NCBI GenBank assembly: GCA_023388935.1
Contig: JAEWFG010000012.1
Coordinates: 7,728 to 71,727, forward strand
Reading direction: 5' to 3'
DNA: 64,000 bases
Source of the DNA: Pseudomonadota bacterium
Lineage (GTDB): Bacteria > Pseudomonadota > Alphaproteobacteria > Rhizobiales > Xanthobacteraceae
Shown: one piece after another, positions 58,919 to 64,000 of the stretch
Layout: every line of letters starts with the position of its first letter
How positions within the stretch are numbered: position 1 is the first letter of the stretch
Program-made: the position numbers and the translations under genes
Notes under the pieces: generated by a model
Seen by the model: only the letters and a program-made list of their open reading frames with translations
Databases searched by the model: none
Told to the model about the DNA's origin: nothing

Positions 58919-61015
58919 CTACGCCGCGCGGATCTTGCCCAGGAAGTCACTGACCTGCTGGCCGAGCTGACGGCTCTGGGTTTCCAAGGTTACTGACGCC
59001 TGCTTGACGTTCTCTGCCGCGCCGGCTGCGGTGTCGGCGTCCGCCCTCACGCCGGTGATGTTGTCGGAGACGTTCTTGGTGCCCTGCGCCGCGTACTGCG
59101 TGCTGCGGGTGATCTCCTGGGTTGCCGCGCCCTGCTCCTGCACGGCGGCAGCGATGGCGGTGGCCACTTCATTGACCTCTCCGATGATACCGCCGATCGC
59201 CTGGATCGCGTTGATCGCGTCGCCCGCGACCTTCTGGATGTCGGCGATCTGCTCGGAAATGTCCTCGGTCGCCTTCGCGGTCTGGCTCGCCAGCGACTTC
59301 ACCTCGGAGGCGACCACGGCGAAGCCACGGCCGGCCTCGCCGGCGCGGGCCGCCTCGATCGTGGCATTGAGTGCCAGCAGGTTGGTCTGCGCCGCAATGG
59401 TGTTGATGAGGCCGACGACCTCGCCGATGCGGTTGGCGGAGTTCGCGAGCCCCTGAACGGTGCCGTCGGTCTCGCGCGCCTGCGTGACGGCGCGGCCGGC
59501 GATCCCTGCGGCATGGGTGGCCTGCTGGCTGATGTCGTTGATCGAGGCACTCAGCTCCTCGGCCGCCGAAGCCACGCTATCCACGCTCATCGAGGCATCG
59601 CCCGAGGCCTTGCCGGCGATCTGCACCCGCTCATTGGTCTGGCGCGAGACCGCGGAGAGTTCCGAGGCGGTCTTGCTCATCTCGCTGGAGGCCTGGCTCA
59701 GCTGCGCGAGGGTCTCGCGCACCAGCCCCTCGAATTCTCCGATGGAGGCCTCGATCGTGCGCTGGCGCACTGCCGCGCCTGCGTTGTGCTTGCGCTCCTG
59801 CTCCTCGATCAGCAGCTTGTCCGTCGCCTGTTGCTTGAACGTTTCGAGCGCGCCGGCGAGCGCGCCGATCTCGTCCCTGCGGTCGAGATAGCCGCTGTCG
59901 ACTGTGAGGTCGCCGCCGGCGACCTTCAGCATGGCGTCGCGGATGTTGTGCAGAGGGCGGATGACGCGGCGCGTGACCGTGAGCATCGCTCCGACGGTCA
60001 GAAGTGTGGCGAAGATCAGCAGCGCGATCTGGATTGCGAGCGCGCGGCTCGCCGCCGCGTACTGAACGGCCGCGTAGTCGCGCGCCTCGTCGAGCGCGCG
60101 CTCGGCCACAGCGACCGCGGTGCCCATGCGCAGCGACGTCAGCTGCGTCCACTGGTCGGCGGTCATTTCGGTTTTCGAACCCACCATGATCTGGTCGATC
60201 AGGCGGTCGCGCAGCGCCAGGTAGTCGGCGTTGAAATAGGCGGCCTTGGCGGCAGTCATGGCGCTGACGAGCTCCGGCGACAGCTTCATGCCGAGCGTCG
60301 CGGAGTCGAGCCCGCTCCAGGCGTTCTCGATAGCGCCGACGAATTTGGTGTAGGTCTGCTGCGCCTCCAGCGGCAGGCTGCCGGTCGCCACCAGTCCGGT
60401 CGAGACCAGGTCCGAGGCCTCGCCCGCGGTGTTGCGCAACAGCCAGGCGGCCTGCTTGATCGACAGCAGCTGGTCGATCAACGGATCGTTGTGATTGACG
60501 ACCCCCGTCAGGCGCGCGGAGATCTCCTCCAGCGTTGCAAGCAGCGCGCCGGTCTGGTCCGTGTAGTCCTTCGACAAGGTCGGCCGCCGCGCCTTTTTCG
60601 GCTTGCGCATCTCGTCCCAGGCTTCGGTCTGGAGCGTCACCAGTTTATCGATCTGCTGGTTCAGATTGCCGAGCAGGGCGGCCTGTTCCGCGAACGGGAT
60701 CGAGGGCAGCAGCGCTGCAGTGGCGCGGATCGCCGGCATCTCGGCGTCGTGAATGCCACGGAGGAATTTCTCGATTTCCGCCGACACCGGCGCCTCGCCG
60801 TTCAGCACACGAGGCGTCGAGGATCGATCGGTGCGGAGGTTATGCATCGCCTTGAAGGCGTTCGCGGAGGCCTCGGCCACGGAGGCGATGTGGCCGGTCG
60901 CGTGCAACCGCTCCCAGGACTGCCAGGCGCTCGTCACCAGCAGCGCCACCACACAAGCCGCGAGAAGAGCGATGACGGACTGCAGCAGCGCCGAAACGGT
61001 CACACGTCGAAGCAT
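58919..61015 (-). CDS. methyl-accepting chemotaxis protein, copy 1
   Basis: A 698-residue transducer: membrane helix 1 (about 8-30), a long helical periplasmic region (about 31-335), helix 2 (about 338-360), HAMP (about 361-415) and a signalling domain with the hairpin tip E-V-V-G-L-I-N-T-I-A-A-Q-T-N-L-L-A-L-N-A. The periplasmic part is long and alpha-helical, like helical bimodular ligand domains. No C-terminal NWETF tether. The ATG at 61015 is chosen since it begins at the membrane anchor. Tandem with a close paralogue transcribed in the same direction. Confidence 0.92.
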   Translation of the reverse strand: MLRRVTVSALLQSVIALLAACVVALLVTSAWQSWERLHATGHIASVAEASANAFKAMHNLRTDRSSTPRVLNGEAPVSAEIEKFLRGIHDAEMPAIRATAALLPSIPFAEQAALLGNLNQQIDKLVTLQTEAWDEMRKPKKARRPTLSKDYTDQTGALLATLEEISARLTGVVNHNDPLIDQLLSIKQAAWLLRNTAGEASDLVSTGLVATGSLPLEAQQTYTKFVGAIENAWSGLDSATLGMKLSPELVSAMTAAKAAYFNADYLALRDRLIDQIMVGSKTEMTADQWTQLTSLRMGTAVAVAERALDEARDYAAVQYAAASRALAIQIALLIFATLLTVGAMLTVTRRVIRPLHNIRDAMLKVAGGDLTVDSGYLDRRDEIGALAGALETFKQQATDKLLIEEQERKHNAGAAVRQRTIEASIGEFEGLVRETLAQLSQASSEMSKTASELSAVSRQTNERVQIAGKASGDASMSVDSVASAAEELSASINDISQQATHAAGIAGRAVTQARETDGTVQGLANSANRIGEVVGLINTIAAQTNLLALNATIEAARAGEAGRGFAVVASEVKSLASQTAKATEDISEQIADIQKVAGDAINAIQAIGGIIGEVNEVATAIAAAVQEQGAATQEITRSTQYAAQGTKNVSDNITGVRADADTAAGAAENVKQASVTLETQSRQLGQQVSDFLGKIRAA

Positions 61016-61160
61016 GGTGGAATCCCCCCAAATCCGACGTTTTTGGCACAAAGGAATAAACAGAGTTGTAACGCGTGAGACCCGCGCTTGGGGGCGGCGT
61101 TCGCGCGCCCGCGCTTTGTGCGCCGGGAGTGCCAGGCGTTAACGGATCGTTACCGGCGTG

Positions 61161-61201
61161 CGTCCCGGCCCTCGTGCGCAATTGCGCACCAAGCCGGGAC
61201 G
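61161..61201. repeat. compound palindrome between the two chemoreceptor genes
   Basis: An outer inverted repeat (CGTCCCGGC/GCCGGGACG) encloses a perfect 16-base palindrome, GTGCGCAATTGCGCAC (61174-61189). It could fold as a cruciform or strong RNA hairpin. Its ends resemble the element between ureF and ureG. Confidence 0.65.
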
Positions 61202-61245
61202 ATGTGGGGGACTGTGGCGGACGCTTGCGTCAATCATCCGCCCCG

Positions 61246-63339
61246 TCAAGCCGCGCGGATCTTGCCCAGGAAGTCGCTGACCTGCTGGCCGAGCTGGCGG
61301 CTCTGGGTTTCCAGCGTTTCTGAAGCCTGCTTGACGTCCTCCGCCGCACCGGCTGCGGTGTCGGCGTCGGCCTTCACGCCGGTGATGTTGTCCGAGACGT
61401 TCTTGGTGCCCTGCGCCGCGAATTGTGTGCTGCGCGTGATCTCCTGGGTCGCGGCACCCTGCTGCTGCACGGCGGCAGCGATCGCGGTGGCGACCTCGTT
61501 CACCTCGCCGATGATGCCGCCGATGGTCTGGATCGCGTTGATCGCGTCGCCCGCGACCTTCTGGATATCGGCGATCTGCTCGGAGATTTCCTCGGTCGCC
61601 TTCGCGGTCTGGCTCGCCAGCGATTTCACCTCCGAGGCAACCACGGCGAAGCCGCGGCCGGCTTCACCGGCGCGGGCCGCCTCGATCGTGGCATTGAGCG
61701 CCAGCAGGTTGGTCTGCGCCGCAATGGTGTTGATGAGGCCGACGACCTCGCCGATACGTCCGGCCGACTTCGCAAGCCCCTGCACTGTGCCGTCGGTGTC
61801 GCGCGCCTGCGTGACGGCGCGGCCGGCGATGCCTGCCGCATGCGCGGCCTGCTGGCTGATGTCGTTGATCGAGGCGCTGAGCTCCTCAGCTGCGGCGGCC
61901 ACGCTGTCGACGCTCGTCGAGGCGTCGTTGGAGGCCTTGCCGGCGACCTGCACGCGATCGTTGGTCTGGCGCGACACTGCGGACAGATCGCCCGAGGTCT
62001 TGCGCATCTCGCCGGAGGCTTCGCTCAGTTCGCCAAGCGTCTTGCGCATCGCACCCTCGAACTCGCCGACATAGGTCTCGATCGCGCGCTGACGCGTAGC
62101 CGCACCAAGGTTGCGTTCGCGCTCCTGCTCCTCGATCTTTAGCTTCTCGGTCGCCTGCTGCTTGAAGGTTTCCAGCGCGCCGGCAAGCGCGCCGATCTCG
62201 TCCTGGCGGTCGAGATAGCCGCTCTCGACCGCAAGGTCGCCGCCGGCGACCTTCAGCATGGCGTCGCGGATGGTGTTGAGCGGATTGATCACGCGGCGGC
62301 TGACCAGCATGATCGCGCCGACGGCAACGCCAATGGCGAGCGCGAGCAGCACGAGCTGCACGATCAGCGCGCGCTGCGCGTCGTCGCGCTGCTCCAGGGT
62401 GTGGTTCTTGGCGGCTTCGAGCGCGCTCTCGGCGACCGTAACCGCGCTGCCCATGCGGCCCACCGTGATGGGGCTCCATTGGTTTGCCGTAATCTCGGCC
62501 TTCTCGCCCTTGACGAGAGCATCGGCAAGGCGATCGCGCAGGGACACATATTGCTGTTCGAAATAGGCGGTCTTGGCTGCCGCCATGGCGGAAGTAAGCG
62601 CCGGCGGAAGCGGCATGCCGGATGTCGACAACTCCAAAGCTTTCCACATGGCTGCGATACCGCCGACATGTTGTGTATAGGTGACGCGTGCCTCGGGCGA
62701 GATCTTGCCGGCGGGGAGGCCGGTGGAGACAATCAGCGAAGCGTCGCCGGCCGTATTGCGAAGCAGCCACGCGTTCCGCTTGATCGACAGCAGCTGGTCG
62801 ATCGTCGCATCCTGGTGATTGACGGTCGCGGCCAGGGCGTTCGACAGCTTGTCGAGCACGTACAGGAGGCCCTGCGACGTCTCCGCGTAATCCTCCGACA
62901 GGCCCGCGCGGCGCTGCTCCTTGGGCTTGGCCACGTCCTCCCAGAACTGCTTCTGCTCCTCGATTAGCAATTTGTTGAGGCGCGCGAGTTCCGGCACCAG
63001 CGTGCCCGATTGCGGGAAGTCGATGCCCGGGAGCAGCACGAGCGCGCGCGCCATCGCCGGCATCTCCACATCGCGGAAGTCCCGCACATATTTCTCGACC
63101 TCGGAGTTCATCGGCTCGGTCGCGTTCAGCAGCCGCACGGTGGTTGGGGCGTCTGTGCGCAGATTGTGCATCGCCTTGAACAGGTCGGCGGAGGCGTCCG
63201 CGATCTGCGAGATGCGGTTGGCGGTCTTAAGACGATCCCAGGACGCGTAGGCGGTAAGCGAGAGCACGACCACCACACAGACCGACGTGACGGTGATCAC
63301 CGCCTTCAGCAGCGCGGATACGGTCAGACGATTGAGCAT
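61246..63339 (-). CDS. methyl-accepting chemotaxis protein, copy 2
   Basis: A 697-residue paralogue of the downstream receptor with the same order of parts. The cytoplasmic halves are nearly identical over long stretches, including the tip and the end S-D-F-L-G-K-I-R-A-A, whereas the periplasmic halves (about 31-335) differ at most positions while keeping some landmarks (A-W-L-L-R-N-T-A-G). The ATG at 63339 starts MLNRLTVSALL; an upstream extension to 63459 is not real. Likely a duplication that kept signalling and changed the ligand. Confidence 0.92.
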   Translation of the reverse strand: MLNRLTVSALLKAVITVTSVCVVVVLSLTAYASWDRLKTANRISQIADASADLFKAMHNLRTDAPTTVRLLNATEPMNSEVEKYVRDFRDVEMPAMARALVLLPGIDFPQSGTLVPELARLNKLLIEEQKQFWEDVAKPKEQRRAGLSEDYAETSQGLLYVLDKLSNALAATVNHQDATIDQLLSIKRNAWLLRNTAGDASLIVSTGLPAGKISPEARVTYTQHVGGIAAMWKALELSTSGMPLPPALTSAMAAAKTAYFEQQYVSLRDRLADALVKGEKAEITANQWSPITVGRMGSAVTVAESALEAAKNHTLEQRDDAQRALIVQLVLLALAIGVAVGAIMLVSRRVINPLNTIRDAMLKVAGGDLAVESGYLDRQDEIGALAGALETFKQQATEKLKIEEQERERNLGAATRQRAIETYVGEFEGAMRKTLGELSEASGEMRKTSGDLSAVSRQTNDRVQVAGKASNDASTSVDSVAAAAEELSASINDISQQAAHAAGIAGRAVTQARDTDGTVQGLAKSAGRIGEVVGLINTIAAQTNLLALNATIEAARAGEAGRGFAVVASEVKSLASQTAKATEEISEQIADIQKVAGDAINAIQTIGGIIGEVNEVATAIAAAVQQQGAATQEITRSTQFAAQGTKNVSDNITGVKADADTAAGAAEDVKQASETLETQSRQLGQQVSDFLGKIRAA

Positions 63340-63543
63340 CGAAGTCCCCCAAGTCCCATTTCGAAGTTCGTGAAGACGCTCCGGCACATCGAAAAGGAAG
63401 GGGCACGCGGATCGGCAATCACATGCCGCTTGCGGCTCATGGCCCAAACGGTTCTGCATCTGAATGGAAAAGGGTAAAATTTTAGGCAGCCGGGAGCCTG
63501 TAGAACTACGGAATTCCCAGAAGTTGTAGTGGGTTGCCTGGAC

Positions 63544-63568
63544 GGAACCGGTACGAGCGTTGGGCGTT
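63544..63568 (+). promoter_or_regulatory. EcfG-type general-stress promoter of the small membrane protein gene
   Basis: GGAAC-N16-CGTT, exact match, 38 bases before the ATG of the 51-residue membrane protein. Confidence 0.8.
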
Positions 63569-63606
63569 AGGACACTGTTAGTAATCTAATTGAAGGGGGC
63601 CTCGCG

Positions 63607-63762
63607 ATGCTGGTCGGCGTTCTCGTCACCTTTCTCGTCGTCATTCTCGTGCTCTATCTCATCAATATGCTGCCGATGGACGGCCGCGCCAAGCAGATCG
63701 CGCGCGTCATCGTCATCATCATCGGCATCGTCTCGTTGCTGAAATATCTCGCGGTGGTCTAG
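63607..63762 (+). CDS. 51-residue membrane protein (Thivi_2564-like)
   Basis: Two hydrophobic helices (about 4-22 and 32-50) around a short loop L-P-M-D-G-R-A-K-Q, the layout of the small Thivi_2564-type membrane proteins; function unknown. AAGGGGG lies nine to ten bases before the ATG. It sits behind an EcfG-type promoter, so it is probably a stress protein. Its TAG stop is part of a CTAG that abuts the insertion-sequence remnant. Confidence 0.7.
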   Translation: MLVGVLVTFLVVILVLYLINMLPMDGRAKQIARVIVIIIGIVSLLKYLAVV

Positions 63763-64000
63763 GGCCTGTTGGGATTCATCGGGAATTTATCACGGCGGCG
63801 GCGAGATGGAGCATGGCAGCGAAGCTTTGATCGGTCTTGTCGGCGCGCATCGCGATGCGCGTGAATTACTTGTGCTTGCAGAAGAAATTTTCGACCAGAT
63901 GGCGCCATTTGTACATTTCCTTGTCGATGGCGAGAGGTTTGGCGCGACGCGGATGCTGGGAGATGACGGCCTTGGCGCCGCGTTTGTCGAGCTCAGCGAT
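63763..64000 (-). pseudogene. decayed IS5-like transposase, 3' end (continues beyond window)
   Basis: The minus strand encodes the C-terminal end of an IS5-superfamily DDE transposase (W-R-H-L-V-E-N-F-F-C-K-H-K, then F-T-R-I-A-M-R-A-D-K-T-D-Q-S-F-A-A-M-L-H-L-A-A-A). The conserved L-K-E-F position has a TAA in frame between the two halves, at about 63866-63868, so this copy is inactive. The segment GGGCCTGTTGGGATTCA at 63763 is probably the terminal inverted repeat, and the adjoining CTAG would be the target site. The other end lies outside the window. Confidence 0.75.

Overview
The window is GC-rich, gene-dense alphaproteobacterial chromosome, most likely Bradyrhizobium or a close relative in the Nitrobacteraceae. 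Pointers are the membrane-anchored CycM-type cytochrome c, the yejABEF arrangement, a complete Tad/Cpa pilus locus, urtABCDE joined to urease genes, and promoters of the GGAAC-N16/17-CGTT type that EcfG general-stress sigma factors use in this order. This assignment is inferred from gene content, not from a database search.

Layout. 1-4428 (minus): metF-metH, the folate/methionine branch; metH runs off the left edge. 4809-8299: a luciferase-like flavin monooxygenase, then pheA and kdsB (minus), then cycM with a clear terminator. 8511-16253 (plus): one operon with two paralogous Tat-exported solute-binding proteins and yejB-yejE-yejF for peptide import. 16298-18989: a sulfur-stress module in which a BigR/SqrR-like ArsR repressor, a rhodanese fused to a membrane domain and a TauE/SafE permease diverge from a persulfide-dioxygenase-like metallo-beta-lactamase protein. 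19047-23410: an NlpC/P60 hydrolase, an M17 aminopeptidase, a small membrane protein and an orphan metallophosphoesterase.

23504-36423 is the Tad pilus region: tadD (plus), then on the minus strand pilin, cpaA, cpaB, cpaC, cpaD, cpaE, cpaF, tadB, tadC. After an inserted sterol-desaturase-family gene come a stand-alone CpaC-N-domain protein and two TadE-like minor pilins on the plus strand. 36521-38867 (minus): RhlE-type helicase, IF-1 with a basic tail, and a cold-shock protein.

39372-51629 (plus) is a nitrogen-scavenging block: urea ABC transporter urtABCDE, then ureD-ureA-ureB-(MESH1-like alarmone hydrolase)-ureC-(two ABM-fold proteins)-ureE-ureF-ureG. Upstream of urtA is a near-perfect sigma-54 -24/-12 promoter, so urea import and hydrolysis probably respond to nitrogen limitation. 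Just downstream is a CHASE/HWE-type sensor kinase whose ATP-binding N-box looks degenerate.

53744-63762 is an envelope and chemotaxis region: OpgC, a YqjE-like/YqjD-like (holin-fold/DUF883) pair, an AI-2E family permease, an L,D-transpeptidase with a DUF2865 protein, two tandem paralogous chemoreceptors and a tiny membrane protein. Four GGAAC-N16/17-CGTT promoters serve the DUF883 pair, the permease, the transpeptidase and the tiny membrane protein, which points to a general-stress envelope regulon. The right edge enters a decayed IS5-like transposase with an in-frame stop.
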